Source: Myxococcales bacterium
Lineage (GTDB): Bacteria > Myxococcota > B64-G9
Length of the DNA stretch: 59,984 nt
NCBI GenBank assembly: GCA_012798435.1
Contig: JAAZNF010000035.1
Coordinates: 1-59,984 of the forward strand
Reading direction: 5' to 3'
Part shown: positions 8,840 through 17,882 of the stretch, piece after piece
How positions within the stretch are numbered: the stretch's first letter is position 1
Layout: each line of letters begins with the position of its first letter
The notes under the pieces: model-generated
Database searches by the model: none
What the model was told of the DNA's origin: nothing
What the model saw: the letters and a program-made list of their open reading frames with translations, nothing else
Translations under genes and position numbers: made by a program

Positions 8840-9790
8840 ATGCAACACAATACATTGATTAGAATGTTCTTTTTCCCGTTGGTCTGGCTCTCGCCGGCCG
8901 ACCTGTTCGCCGCGCCCATCGATCCGGCCAGCGCCCGGGAGATCCTGTTCGCGGCCACGCCGGGCGAGCTTGCCGAGGGCGCCTGCCCCGTCGGGGAGGA
9001 GCCGGCGGCCGAGATCGAGTGCCTGATCCGGCTCCGCTACCAGACCGACCCCGAGGCCCAGGCGCTGGCCCTCGATCTCTACCGGCGCACTGGCTGCGTG
9101 CCCGGCCTCTTGCCCGAGGAGGACTTCGACGGGGGATATCGCGGCGTCATCCACCTTGCGCCCCAGCTTCCCGCGGGCAAGGAGCGGCGTCACCTCAAGT
9201 TCGTGGCCGAGTCTATCTTCTCCTACCAGGAGCTGTTCGCCGAGCTCGAGAAGCGCTCGGGTAAGAAGATCGCCTACCGTGCACGCGATCTGGCGTTCTT
9301 CTTCTTCCGCTCACAGAAAAAACGCACCCCGGCGGCCTTCGCCCACGGCTGGTCGGTGGGTTACAACACCAACGGTTCGCTCAACCACTCGACAGACGTG
9401 GTGCGCGAGCTCTTGTTCCACGAGATCTTCCACCTCAACGACCACGCCCACGACGACTGGTCGCACACCGCGCTCGTTGACATCTACTCGCGCATCCAGA
9501 AGAAGTGCGGCACCAAGATCCCGTGCCTCGCGCCCTACGCCCAGGGCTTCGTCAAGGTGGTGGGCGGGACGTACTACGCCTTCGTGCCGGGCAATGGGGT
9601 TTGGGAGTACGCCGCCGAGCTCTCCATCCAGTACCTGCGCGAGCAGCGCGAGGTGCTGGCCGGGCGCAAGCTCAAGAAGCCCTTCAAGTGCGGTCCCGAG
9701 GAGAACGCGCGCGCCTGGAAGCTCATCGTCGACGAGTTCTTCGCCGGCGTGGACCTGTTGCCGGAGTGCCCCGGCGTCGCCCCCCGCTGA
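8840..9790 (+). CDS. Secreted zincin-type metallopeptidase, uncharacterised
   Basis: This 316-residue protein has an N-terminal signal peptide and an HEIFH motif at residues 194-198, followed by LNDHAHDDW with further possible zinc ligands. The HExxH motif indicates a zinc-dependent hydrolase. Downstream residues YAAELSIQYL may supply the third ligand (Glu), but that is inference. Four cysteines in the mature part could form disulfides. No named peptidase family was recognised. No Shine-Dalgarno sequence is evident; the start rests on the signal peptide and the nearby -10-like element. Confidence 0.7.
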   Translation: MQHNTLIRMFFFPLVWLSPADLFAAPIDPASAREILFAATPGELAEGACPVGEEPAAEIECLIRLRYQTDPEAQALALDLYRRTGCVPGLLPEEDFDGGYRGVIHLAPQLPAGKERRHLKFVAESIFSYQELFAELEKRSGKKIAYRARDLAFFFFRSQKKRTPAAFAHGWSVGYNTNGSLNHSTDVVRELLFHEIFHLNDHAHDDWSHTALVDIYSRIQKKCGTKIPCLAPYAQGFVKVVGGTYYAFVPGNGVWEYAAELSIQYLREQREVLAGRKLKKPFKCGPEENARAWKLIVDEFFAGVDLLPECPGVAPR

Positions 9791-9861
9791 AATTGTTGTG
9801 TGGCGCCCGCCGGCCAGTGTGGTATCATGCGCTGCCTCGCGTTCTTCCCAAGGAGACGCTC

Positions 9862-11139
9862 ATGCGATACGCGGCGCTGTGGCTCTCACTGATGACGCTT
9901 CCGTTGCTGGCCCCGGCGGCGGTGGGAGCCGAGCCGGACCCGACCTACGAGAAGCTCGACGTGTTCGCCCAGGTGCTGCAGTACGTCCAGAACGGCTACG
10001 TCGAGAAGGTGGACGGCAAGCGGCTGGTGTACGGCGCCATCCGCGGCATGCTGCGCTCGCTCGACCCCCACACCTCGTTCATGACGCCGGAGGAGTTCAA
10101 GTCGCTGCAGGAGGACACCTCGGGCAACTTCGGCGGGGTGGGCGTCGAGCTGGAGATGAAGGACGGGCAGCTGACGGTGGTGGCGCCGCTGGACGGCTCG
10201 CCGGCGGCAGTGGCCGGCATCCGCGCCGGCGATCGCGTGACGCGTATCGACGGCGCCGCGGTCGAGGACATGGACTTCGGCGAGGCCAGCCGCCGCATCA
10301 AGGGCACCCCGGGCACCAAGGTGGTGCTGACCATCGACCGGGACGGCTTCGACGAGCCCAAGGACTTCGTGCTCATCCGCCAGCGCCTGCACATGAACCC
10401 GGTGGAGATGCTGCTGCCGCTGCCGGGGTACGCCGTGATCCGCATCCGCTCCTTCCAGGAGCGCACCGAGCGTTTCATGATGGACGCCATCACTGCCCTC
10501 AAGGCCCAGAGCGGCGGGCAGCTCAAGGGCCTCATCCTCGACCTGCGCAACAACCCGGGCGGCCTGCTGCAACAGGCGGTGCGGGTGGCGGATCGCTTCC
10601 TGGCTGACGGGCTCATCGTGGAAACCCGCGGGCGCTCGGCCCGGCCCGACCGGGAGTTCGCCCACGAGCGGGGCACCGAGCCGGCCTACCCCATGATCTG
10701 CCTCATCAACGGCGGCTCGGCCTCGGCCGCCGAGATCGTGGCCGGGGCGCTGCAGGACCACGGCCGGGCCCTGGTGCTGGGCACGCGCTCGTTCGGCAAG
10801 GGCTCGGTGCAGACCGTGCTGCCGCTGAAGGACGGCTCGGGGCTCAAGATGACCATCGCCCGCTACTACACCCCCAAGCTGCGCTCCATCCAGGAGCAGG
10901 GGATCATCCCCGACGTGGTGGTGCCCGAGGAGGCCCCGCCGCAGGGCGACGGCCACTTCACCCGCGAGGAGGACCTGGCCCGCCATCTCAAGGCGGAGAC
11001 GGCGCCCGATCCCGACCGGGAGCGCCTTGAGCGCATCCAGGACCACCAGCTCAAGACCGCCCTGACCTACCTCAAAGCCTGGGAGCGCTTCGGCAAGATG
11101 GCGCGAGCGGCGTCTCCCGCGCCGGAGAAAAAACCGTAG
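9862..11139 (+). CDS. S41-family C-terminal processing peptidase
   Basis: The 425-residue exported serine protease has a signal peptide, a helical N-terminal part with the LDPHTSFM motif, a PDZ domain (about 90-165, GGVGVELEMK onward) and the S41 catalytic domain. The family Ser/Lys dyad can be placed at Ser288 in GGSASAAE and Lys313 in SFGKGSVQ, with Gln317 at the expected distance. Such periplasmic CtpA/Prc proteases cleave C-termini of envelope proteins. The frame is open upstream, but AAGGAGA at 9850-9856 fixes the ATG at 9862. It heads an operon with queH and two hypotheticals. Confidence 0.93.
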   Translation: MRYAALWLSLMTLPLLAPAAVGAEPDPTYEKLDVFAQVLQYVQNGYVEKVDGKRLVYGAIRGMLRSLDPHTSFMTPEEFKSLQEDTSGNFGGVGVELEMKDGQLTVVAPLDGSPAAVAGIRAGDRVTRIDGAAVEDMDFGEASRRIKGTPGTKVVLTIDRDGFDEPKDFVLIRQRLHMNPVEMLLPLPGYAVIRIRSFQERTERFMMDAITALKAQSGGQLKGLILDLRNNPGGLLQQAVRVADRFLADGLIVETRGRSARPDREFAHERGTEPAYPMICLINGGSASAAEIVAGALQDHGRALVLGTRSFGKGSVQTVLPLKDGSGLKMTIARYYTPKLRSIQEQGIIPDVVVPEEAPPQGDGHFTREEDLARHLKAETAPDPDRERLERIQDHQLKTALTYLKAWERFGKMARAASPAPEKKP

Positions 11140-11143
11140 CCCC

Positions 11144-11701
11144 ATGCCCGAGGTCCTGCTCTACGCCTGCTGCGCCCCCTGCGCCATCGTCCCGCTGGCC
11201 CGGCTGCGGGAACGGTTCTCGGTCCAGGTCTTCTTCTTCGCGCCCAACATCCACCCCGCCGGCGAGTACCGCCGGCGGCGCGACGAGGTGGCGCGCCTGT
11301 GCCGGGAGGAGGGCGTGGAGTTCAGCGAGGGCCCCTACCGCCCCGCCGAGTGGGGGCGCGCGGTGCGGCCGTATCGGCACCTGCCCGAGGGCAGCGAGCG
11401 CTGCCAGGCCTGTTTCCGGCTGCGCCTCGGCGAGGCGGCCCGCCGGGCCCGCCAGCTCGGATTCGCGGCCTTTGCCGCCACCCTGAGCGTGGCCCGGCAG
11501 AAGAATTCGCGCCTGGTGAATCAGATCGGCCACGCCTGCGCCGAGCTGGCGGGCGTGCGCTTCGTCGACGATGACTGGAAGAAAGGCGGCGGGGCGGACC
11601 TGGCCGTGGCCCGCTCGCGTGAGCGGGGCTTCTACCGCCAGAACTACTGCGGCTGCGCGCTCAGCCGCAGCGAGCGGATCCGCAAAGAGAGCGCGGCATG
11701 A
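11144..11701 (+). CDS. queH: Epoxyqueuosine reductase QueH
   Basis: QueH (formerly DUF208) reduces epoxyqueuosine to queuosine in tRNA, replacing the cobalamin-dependent QueG. The 185 residues carry its signature cysteines: C9, C10 and C13 in ACCAPC, C87 and C90 in CQACF, and C169 and C171 in NYCGC. The FAPNIHPAGEY and DDDWKKGGG motifs also fit. The protein should bind an Fe-S cluster and a second metal through these residues. It begins 4 nt after the protease stop and overlaps the next gene by ATGA, so translation is coupled. Confidence 0.9.
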   Translation: MPEVLLYACCAPCAIVPLARLRERFSVQVFFFAPNIHPAGEYRRRRDEVARLCREEGVEFSEGPYRPAEWGRAVRPYRHLPEGSERCQACFRLRLGEAARRARQLGFAAFAATLSVARQKNSRLVNQIGHACAELAGVRFVDDDWKKGGGADLAVARSRERGFYRQNYCGCALSRSERIRKESAA

Positions 11702-12726
11702 ACGGCTCTTCCTCCCCAATCGTCCCCTGGCCCGCCTTTGTGGCGCTGCGCGCGCTGGCCGGGCGCGTGCTGACCGACCACCCCGGCGTGGGGTTGCTCG
11801 TCGAGATCCCGGTGGAGGGCGGCGTGCTGTTGCACCCGGTGACCCGCGCGCCCATCGCCGCCGTGACCGCTTACGGGGCCTTCGGCGAGCGCGTCAAGAT
11901 CCTCACGCCGCGAATCCTGGCCTCGCTCCCGCCGCTGGAGATCTCCGGGGCGCGCACGCGCTCGGACTTCTTCGCCCTGCTGGCCCGCTCGTTGGGCCTG
12001 GCGCTCCAGGAGCTGGGCCGGATCCGCGACGCGGTGCTGCCCTTGGGGATCCCCCTGGACCTCGAGACCGACGTGCTGCGGCTGCGCTGCCGAGTGCTGC
12101 TGGGCGAGAGGGAGCTGGACCTCGCCACCGCGCATGCCGGCGAGCTCCAGGTGGTGGCGATCGGCGATAGCCCGCTGTGGGGCCGGATCCCGCGCGGGGA
12201 ACGGACCTTGCACCTGTGCGGCTCGGTGGCCGACGACCTGCAGGCCCTGGCCTCGCTGGCCGAGTCTTTGGCCGGATCGCTCGATCGGCCGGCGCCCGCC
12301 CCCTTGCCGCCTCCCCCCCCACCTGCCGCCGAGGAGGTGGTGGAACTGGTCGAGACCGTGGAGGAGCCCGCCCGCATCGAGTCCCCGCCCACGGCTCTCC
12401 AGGCGGCCACGCACTCCGCTCCTTCCCCGGCGGCAGGCGCCGCCCCAGCGGCCCCGGTGGAGTCGGCGGGTGCCTTGAAACTCCAGGAGATCGTCGAGCG
12501 CCTGGGGCTGGAGGCCGAGATCTCCGCGCAGGGCGGCCGGCTGCGCCTGGTCATCCCCATGAAGTCGATGCAGGGCTCGTACACCTTCTACGTGGAACAG
12601 CGCACGGGAACGGTGTTCTCCGGCACGCTGGTCTCGGCCAAGGGTAGCCGCATCCCGGTATCCTTCGATCTACGCACCATCCTCGATCTCAAGCAGGTGT
12701 TCGACCAGGCGGTGTTGGGCCGATGA
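11698..12726 (+). CDS. Hypothetical protein with Pro/Ala-rich central linker
   Basis: The start codon overlaps the queH stop (ATGA), arguing for co-translation. The 342 residues divide into an N-terminal mixed alpha/beta domain (1-195), a low-complexity Pro/Ala/Glu linker (about 200-255) and a C-terminal strand-rich domain (about 258-342) with RLRLVIPMKSMQGSYTFYVE. There is no signal peptide or membrane segment. No family or catalytic motif was recognised. It also overlaps the next gene by ATGA. Confidence 0.7.
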   Translation: MNGSSSPIVPWPAFVALRALAGRVLTDHPGVGLLVEIPVEGGVLLHPVTRAPIAAVTAYGAFGERVKILTPRILASLPPLEISGARTRSDFFALLARSLGLALQELGRIRDAVLPLGIPLDLETDVLRLRCRVLLGERELDLATAHAGELQVVAIGDSPLWGRIPRGERTLHLCGSVADDLQALASLAESLAGSLDRPAPAPLPPPPPPAAEEVVELVETVEEPARIESPPTALQAATHSAPSPAAGAAPAAPVESAGALKLQEIVERLGLEAEISAQGGRLRLVIPMKSMQGSYTFYVEQRTGTVFSGTLVSAKGSRIPVSFDLRTILDLKQVFDQAVLGR

Positions 12727-13598
12727 AGGCGGCGTGTTCATCACGCGGTCCCGCCTGGCTGTTGGGCACCCTGTTGGCGCTGACCGCGGCCCCGCCCGCC
12801 CTCCCGGCGGAACCGTTGCCTCTCCGCTACCGGTTCGCCGCGGGCGCCGCCGAATCCTTCTGGGTGTCGAGCAGCGAGGAGCTGGAGATGTCCAGCAACA
12901 TCTTCCCGAACGCGAGCCACCGCGTCCGCCTGCGCAGCCGGATGGCGCTGCTGCGCCGAATCACCGCGGTCGATGCAGCCGGCGCCACCATCGAGCTCTC
13001 TTTTCCGGAGGCGGAGGGCACGCTGGAATCGGACGGGCGGGAGCGGCCCGTGCCGCAGCTCGCCGCGCTGACCGCGGCCCGTCTCGTGCTGCGCCAGGAC
13101 GAGCGGGGCGAGTTCGCCGAGGCGCGGCTGCTCGAGCCCGAGACCCTGGAGCCCGCCGCCCGGTTCCTGGCGCAGGAGTTCGCAAACTCGCTTTCGCGTC
13201 CGGCCCTGGTGTTCCCCGAGCGGGCCCTGGCCCCGGGCGATACCTGGAGCGTCCAGCGGGAGGTGCCGCTCTCGTTTCCCGGCGGATCCGATCTGCGGGT
13301 CGAGATGGATATCACCTTCCGCCTGGAAGAGCTCCCCGCGGGGGGACGGGCCGAGGCGAGAATCAGCGCCCAGGCCCGCGCCTCCCTGGACGAACGGCGC
13401 GGCAAGGAGGGCTCGCTGCTGTCGGCGAAGATCCAGGCCGCGGGGACGGGTGAGTTCCGTTTCCGCCCCGACACCGGGCGCCTCGTTTCGAGCCGCACCG
13501 AGCTCTCCCTCTCCGGCGAGCTCGGCACCAGCGACGCCGGCCGGGACATCGTCCACCGCATCTCCATGAAGCTCGCCAGCGAAACACGGGCTCGCTAG
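12723..13598 (+). CDS. Exported hypothetical protein
   Basis: The 291-residue product begins with a signal peptide (hydrophobic LLGTLLALTAAPPALP). The mature part is rich in beta strands with a repeated pattern of long amphipathic strands (TIELSFPEAEG, RLVLRQDERGEFAEA, DLRVEMDITFRLEE), as in DUF6263-like envelope proteins, though I cannot assign it firmly. It ends the S41 protease-queH operon and runs convergently into the anti-sigma gene, the two ends overlapping by 4 nt. Confidence 0.65.
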   Translation: MKAACSSRGPAWLLGTLLALTAAPPALPAEPLPLRYRFAAGAAESFWVSSSEELEMSSNIFPNASHRVRLRSRMALLRRITAVDAAGATIELSFPEAEGTLESDGRERPVPQLAALTAARLVLRQDERGEFAEARLLEPETLEPAARFLAQEFANSLSRPALVFPERALAPGDTWSVQREVPLSFPGGSDLRVEMDITFRLEELPAGGRAEARISAQARASLDERRGKEGSLLSAKIQAAGTGEFRFRPDTGRLVSSRTELSLSGELGTSDAGRDIVHRISMKLASETRAR

Positions 13599-14242
13599 TC
13601 GACGCCGCCGTCCGGGCGCGCCGCAACGGCGCGGGGCTTCACCTCGATGACGAAGAGCCCCTCCCCCGCCGGCCGCGGCGGCAACGGGTGGCCCAGGGGG
13701 AGAAGCCGCTCGCGCAGGCGCTCCCAGGCGGGCCCGTCCAGCAGGATCTCCAGCTCGGTGGCCGAGAGGAAGCTGTCCGGCGGGACGCGCCGGCCCAGCA
13801 GGCGCACCTCGGCGCCCGCCTCCCAGGCGGCCCGCGCCACGGCGCGCAACCCCTCCCCGTCCTGCACCCACAACACCGGCGCCGCCCGCTCCACCGGCCG
13901 GATCTGGTGGGTGAGCAACTGGAACACGCACAGCCCCCCCACCGCCACCAGCAGCACGACCAGCGCGGCCTCCCAGGGCACCATGAGGCGAATCCAACGG
14001 GTGATGGACGCTCGCGCCAGCGCGCCCTTGCGGGCCCGGCGCCGCAGCGCCTGCGAAAAGTTCGCTGGAGCGGACGGCCGCGGCATCCCCCGCACCAGAG
14101 ACAGGGTACGCCGCAGCAGCTCCACGTCGCGGCGGCACTCGACGCAGGATGCGAGGTGCGTCTCGATCTCCTGCCGCTCCTGGGCGGCCAGCGTTCCCTC
14201 CACGAACTCCGACAGACGCTCCGACATCCGCTCGTGCTCCAT
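13595..14242 (-). CDS. Anti-sigma factor with zinc-finger domain and one membrane helix
   Basis: The 215-residue protein starts with an anti-sigma zinc-finger domain (zf-HC2), with the HLASCVEC motif near residues 29-36. A single transmembrane helix follows (about 90-110: AALVVLLVAVGGLCVFQLL). The C-terminal part is a periplasmic domain with a predicted-trans-sialidase-like RLLGRRV/FLSATELEILL region of unknown role. It should hold the adjacent ECF sigma factor at the membrane. The ATG at 14242 lies just after the sigma gene stop with TGAGGA upstream, so the two are coupled. Confidence 0.85.
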   Translation of the reverse strand: MEHERMSERLSEFVEGTLAAQERQEIETHLASCVECRRDVELLRRTLSLVRGMPRPSAPANFSQALRRRARKGALARASITRWIRLMVPWEAALVVLLVAVGGLCVFQLLTHQIRPVERAAPVLWVQDGEGLRAVARAAWEAGAEVRLLGRRVPPDSFLSATELEILLDGPAWERLRERLLPLGHPLPPRPAGEGLFVIEVKPRAVAARPDGGVD

Positions 14243-14253
14243 GGCGGCGTTCC

Positions 14254-14835
14254 TCACAGGTACGGTGACAACTTCCGGGCCAGCTCCATGCGGGCGCGGT
14301 GCAGCCGGCTCTTCACCGTCCCTTCGGCCAGCCCGGTGATGACTTCGATCTCCTCGTAGCTCAGGTTTTCGAGGTCGCGCAGCACCACCAGTTCCCGGTG
14401 CTCGTCGGAGAGCTCTCCGATGGCTCGCTCCAGCAGGACCTCCATCTGCCGACCCTCGGCCATCTGGTCGGGGCGCGGAGAGGCCGAGGCCAGCACGGTG
14501 CCGACCGGGCTCGGCTCGCCCTCCTCGGCCAGCGGCTTCTGCCGATCGAAGGCCCGCCTCTTTAAAAACTTCAGTCGGTTGAGGCAGTGGTTGCGGGTGA
14601 TGCGGTACAGCCAGGTGGACAGCAGCGACTCCCCGCGGAAGGTGCGGATGGACACGAAGACCGACAGAAACACCTCCTGCGCCACGTCCTCGGCCTCGGC
14701 CCGGTCGCCGAGCAGCCGCACGCACAGCCCGAACACCTTGTGCTGGTGGAGGCGGACCAGCTCGTCGAAGGCCGCCTCGTCGCCGCGCTGGAGGGCGCGC
14801 ACCAGCCGTCGCTCGGAGGTCGCCTGGGAGAGCAT
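14254..14835 (-). CDS. ECF (RpoE-like) RNA polymerase sigma factor
   Basis: The 193-residue protein has sigma region 2 (DEAAFDELVRLHQHKVFGLC, then DVAQEVFLSVF and TWLYRITRNHCLNRL) and region 4 (LSYEEIEVITGLAEGTVKSR). A linker of about 35 residues is in between. It should direct an envelope-stress type regulon, released from the anti-sigma factor encoded just behind it. A possible earlier ATG exists at 14901, but a leaderless promoter (TTGACC-17 nt-TATCCT) ends exactly 7 nt before 14835, which supports this start. Confidence 0.93.
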   Translation of the reverse strand: MLSQATSERRLVRALQRGDEAAFDELVRLHQHKVFGLCVRLLGDRAEAEDVAQEVFLSVFVSIRTFRGESLLSTWLYRITRNHCLNRLKFLKRRAFDRQKPLAEEGEPSPVGTVLASASPRPDQMAEGRQMEVLLERAIGELSDEHRELVVLRDLENLSYEEIEVITGLAEGTVKSRLHRARMELARKLSPYL

Positions 14836-14842
14836 CGAGAAC

Positions 14843-14871
14843 AGGATAGGCGCAGGACCCGCCCAGGTCAA
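14843..14871 (-). promoter_or_regulatory. Leaderless promoter of the ECF sigma gene
   Basis: On the minus strand TTGACC (14871-14866), a 17-nt spacer and TATCCT (14848-14843) are followed by 7 nt and the ATG at 14835. No Shine-Dalgarno sequence is present. This is a near-ideal sigma70-type arrangement, so the gene is probably not only autoregulated. Confidence 0.6.
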
Positions 14872-14883
14872 CGCGCGCAAGCA

Positions 14884-14912
14884 TTGCTCGAAGCAGTTCA
14901 TCCGGCTACAAT
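14884..14912 (+). promoter_or_regulatory. Leaderless promoter of the parvulin-like lipoprotein
   Basis: TTGCTC at 14884-14889, a 17-nt spacer and TACAAT at 14907-14912 are followed by 7 nt and a GTG start at 14920. No ribosome-binding sequence precedes the GTG. Confidence 0.6.
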
Positions 14913-14919
14913 CCGCGGC

Positions 14920-15936
14920 GTGATTCGCTCCCGCCCACACACCCTGCGTGCCGGCGTGCTGTGCCTCGTCGTGCTGGCCGCTCCGGCCGCCTGCCGCCCC
15001 GGCGTCGGGACCGTTTCGACGAACGAGATCCTTCACGCGGCGGAGCCCGACGGCCCGATCGTGGCCCGGATCGGCGCGCGCGAGATTCATGCCGACGAGA
15101 TCGGGCCGCTCGCCGCCGTGGCGCTCGAGCTGCGCCGGGAACTCGGTCTGTCCGCCAACGCGCCGACGTCGGCCGGGGAGGCGCTGGCGCTGGCGCTCGA
15201 GCCGGTGGTCCTCGCGGCGACGGGCGCGGACCTCGTTGACGATCCAGCGGTGCGAGAACAGGCCCGCCGTCTGCTGGCGCGGTTGTTTCTGACGCGAGTG
15301 ATCGAACCCCGCGCCGACCGGCCCGCGACGCCGGAGGACCTGGCCGGCGTGCTGGACGCCGAGATCCGGCGCTACGCGGCGAGCGCGTCCTCGGATTTCT
15401 TCGAACCCAGCCTGGTCTGCGCGGCCGTGCTGTTCGTGGGGCTGCGCCCCGACCTTTTGGCGCCGTCGGGCAAACGCGCGGCCCGCCTGACGCCCGAGGA
15501 CGCCCGGGCCGTGGCCGAGGACTTCCGCAGGCGCTGTGGCGAGCGCGTTCTCGACCTGGATCGGTTCCTTTCGCTGGCGCGCGCGGCCGCCTCCGACCAC
15601 CCCACCGTGCGCCTGGAGGAGTTCCCCCTGATCGGCGTGGACCCGCTTCTGGCGGGCAAGCTGCATCCGGAGCTGCACCGCGTCCTGATCGGCCTGGATG
15701 GGAACGGCGCGGTGAGCCCGGTGGTCGCCTTCGAGGGCGGTTTCGCGGTAATCCGCCGCGGAGCCTTCCGCGCCGGCCACCACGAGACGGTGGAGACGGC
15801 CCGAGAACATTTGCTACAAAAACTCCGCCACCAGCGGCGCGCCGCCGCGCTGCGGCAGGCGCTGGACGAACTCCGCGCGGCGCGCGGGGTGGCGACGTAC
15901 CCGGAGCGGCTGCCGAAGGGTGAGGCGTCGCCGTGA
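14920..15936 (+). CDS. Parvulin/SurA-like lipoprotein (putative peptidyl-prolyl isomerase)
   Basis: A GTG at 14920 gives 338 residues with a lipoprotein signal peptide (lipobox PAAC). An N-terminal helical region begins VARIGAREIHADEIGPLA, as in SurA-like chaperones. The C-terminal region (about 205-310) resembles a PpiC rotamase domain with LIGLDGNGAVSPVVAFEGGFAVIR, then a helical tail. Role inferred: folding of exported or outer-membrane proteins. The frame overlaps the next gene (GTGA), so it is co-transcribed with the SpoIID protein and divergent from the ECF sigma gene, perhaps within its regulon. Confidence 0.6.
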   Translation: MIRSRPHTLRAGVLCLVVLAAPAACRPGVGTVSTNEILHAAEPDGPIVARIGAREIHADEIGPLAAVALELRRELGLSANAPTSAGEALALALEPVVLAATGADLVDDPAVREQARRLLARLFLTRVIEPRADRPATPEDLAGVLDAEIRRYAASASSDFFEPSLVCAAVLFVGLRPDLLAPSGKRAARLTPEDARAVAEDFRRRCGERVLDLDRFLSLARAAASDHPTVRLEEFPLIGVDPLLAGKLHPELHRVLIGLDGNGAVSPVVAFEGGFAVIRRGAFRAGHHETVETAREHLLQKLRHQRRAAALRQALDELRAARGVATYPERLPKGEASP

Positions 15937-17642
15937 TCGGCCTGTGGCTGTTCGCTCTTTCGCCGCTGCTGGTGGCCGCCCCCGTGGTCGAGGACGAGGT
16001 GGGGCTGCTGTACTCCTCGCAGCTCCAGTTCGATCCGGAGGGCGGCCCGGTGGTCAGCGTGGGGTTGATGGAGGGGCAGGCGTCCGTCACCGTCTCTGGA
16101 GAGCGCGGCCTCGAGGTCACCTTGCGCGCGCCGGGCGGCGAGCGCCACATCATCACCCGCCCCGGCGAAAGGATTCAAATCACCGCGGGTTCGATCGTCC
16201 CCGCCGTGCTGGCCTACTGGTGCGCGGTGGAGAACATCCCCTTTGCGCGGCGCGATCTCCTGGAAGCGGCCACGGCCCGCTGGCGCGAGCGTGGCGAGAG
16301 CGTCCAGGTCTTCGAGATGGGCTCCGTGTTTGGCATCCAGGGCCACGTCATCGACAACCGCAGCTACATCCTGGGCATCCGCGCCTTCCCGGGCGAGGCC
16401 GAGGCCGAGGTCTTCGCGCAACAGGTGTTCGCGCGCTACGGCAGCCGCACCTTCGTCCATCCTCAGCTGGTGCGTCGCCCCGCCGGGACGCTGCACATCG
16501 AGGGGCCCCGCGGCCTGGGCGGGGAGAGCCAGGACCTGGTGCGCCTGCGCGGGCTGGCCAATGAGCCGGTGACCGTGCACCGGGTCGAGTTCGGCCAGGG
16601 CTACGGCTGGCACGGTTTCGAGGACCGCCGCTTCCCGGATCAGGTGCTCGTCACCATCGATCGAGGCGGCCGGCTGGTGGTGGTCAACCGTCTCCCCGTG
16701 GATCGGCTGCTCCAGGGCCTGCTCCCGGCGGAGATGTTCCCCTCGGCGCCCATGGAGGCCCTGAAGGCGCAGGCGGTGGTGGCCCGGGGCGAGGTGCTGG
16801 CCAAGATCGGCTCGCGCCACTTCCTGGATCCCTACCAGCTGTGCGCCCAGACCCACTGCCAGGTGTACGCCGGGGTACAGGCGGAGAACGTCCGCGCCAG
16901 CCGGGCCGTGGCGGCCACCCGCGGCGAGCTTCTGTTCCTCGGCGCCGACTTGGTCGACTCGGTGTACAGCGCCTGCTGCGGCGGCCACACCGAGGACAAC
17001 GACGCGGTGTGGGCGCAGCCGCCGGCGAAGGCCCTGCGTGGCCGGCCGGACATGGACGCGCCTCGCGCCGCCGACATCCCCCTGCCCTCCCGCCAACTCG
17101 GCGCCTGGTTGGCCGAACGGCCGCCGGCCTACTGCGCGCTCTCCACCTTCAACCGCCCGGGGATCTTCCGCTGGGAGAAACGGCTAACCTCCGCCGAGCT
17201 GGACAAGCTGGTGGCGCGAACGAAACCCATCGGCCGGGTGGTCTCCATCCAGGTGCTGGAGCGCGGCGTCTCGGGCCGGGTCAAGGTGGTGCGCATCGTC
17301 GGCACCGCGGGCGAGCTCATCGTCCAGCGGGAGTGGCCGATCCGCCAGATCTTCGGAAACCTCAAGAGCGGCATGTTCGAGGTACGCAGCGAGCTCGACG
17401 CCGAGCAACTGCCGGCGGCGTTCGTGTTCACGGGCGGCGGCTGGGGCCACGGCAGCGGCATGTGTCAGCTCGGCGCCATCGGTATGGCCGAGAGCGGGCA
17501 CACCTACCGCGAGATCCTGGCCCACTACTACAACGGCGCCGCGGTGGTGCGGCTGTACGCCGGCGCCGCGGCCTCGCCCCGGGAAGAACCCACCGCGCCC
17601 CCGCCGGCCGTGGAGTCCGGCACGCCGCTGACCAGCGAGTGA
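15933..17642 (+). CDS. SpoIID/LytB domain protein
   Basis: The 569-residue exported protein starts at a GTG overlapping the previous stop. After a signal peptide and about 230 residues of unknown N-terminal domain, it shows the SpoIID/LytB core: NRLPVDRLLQGLLPAEM, LKAQAVVARGEVLAK, TRGELLFLGADLVDS and near the end GGGWGHGSGMCQLGA. SpoIID proteins are lytic transglycosylase-like enzymes acting on peptidoglycan. Outside spore-formers the role is envelope remodelling, here unproven. A Pro-rich tail ends the protein. Confidence 0.85.
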   Translation: MIGLWLFALSPLLVAAPVVEDEVGLLYSSQLQFDPEGGPVVSVGLMEGQASVTVSGERGLEVTLRAPGGERHIITRPGERIQITAGSIVPAVLAYWCAVENIPFARRDLLEAATARWRERGESVQVFEMGSVFGIQGHVIDNRSYILGIRAFPGEAEAEVFAQQVFARYGSRTFVHPQLVRRPAGTLHIEGPRGLGGESQDLVRLRGLANEPVTVHRVEFGQGYGWHGFEDRRFPDQVLVTIDRGGRLVVVNRLPVDRLLQGLLPAEMFPSAPMEALKAQAVVARGEVLAKIGSRHFLDPYQLCAQTHCQVYAGVQAENVRASRAVAATRGELLFLGADLVDSVYSACCGGHTEDNDAVWAQPPAKALRGRPDMDAPRAADIPLPSRQLGAWLAERPPAYCALSTFNRPGIFRWEKRLTSAELDKLVARTKPIGRVVSIQVLERGVSGRVKVVRIVGTAGELIVQREWPIRQIFGNLKSGMFEVRSELDAEQLPAAFVFTGGGWGHGSGMCQLGAIGMAESGHTYREILAHYYNGAAVVRLYAGAAASPREEPTAPPPAVESGTPLTSE

Positions 17643-17882
17643 GCCCGCCCATTGTCGAGGATGAGCGGCGAAAATCCCAAAGCGAGCGTAGATTCTATGA
17701 GCGTACGACGCACGCATTGGAGACAGATGTTTCTGAGCGCGGCCGGCCGCGGGGCCCACACAGCCAGCGCGGGAGCGCAGATCAGCAGACGGATGCAGCG
17801 ATGAGAAAGATGCGGCCCGCCGTTTTCAACCGAGCGGGTTTGGTAGGGAGCGGGAGGACTCAGAAACCTGGTGAGATCTTCG
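17643..17882. other. Convergent intergenic region without recognised features
   Basis: These 240 nt lie between two converging stop codons (SpoIID protein and L28). I see no good hairpin with a T-run and no supported gene in either direction. Confidence 0.6.
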
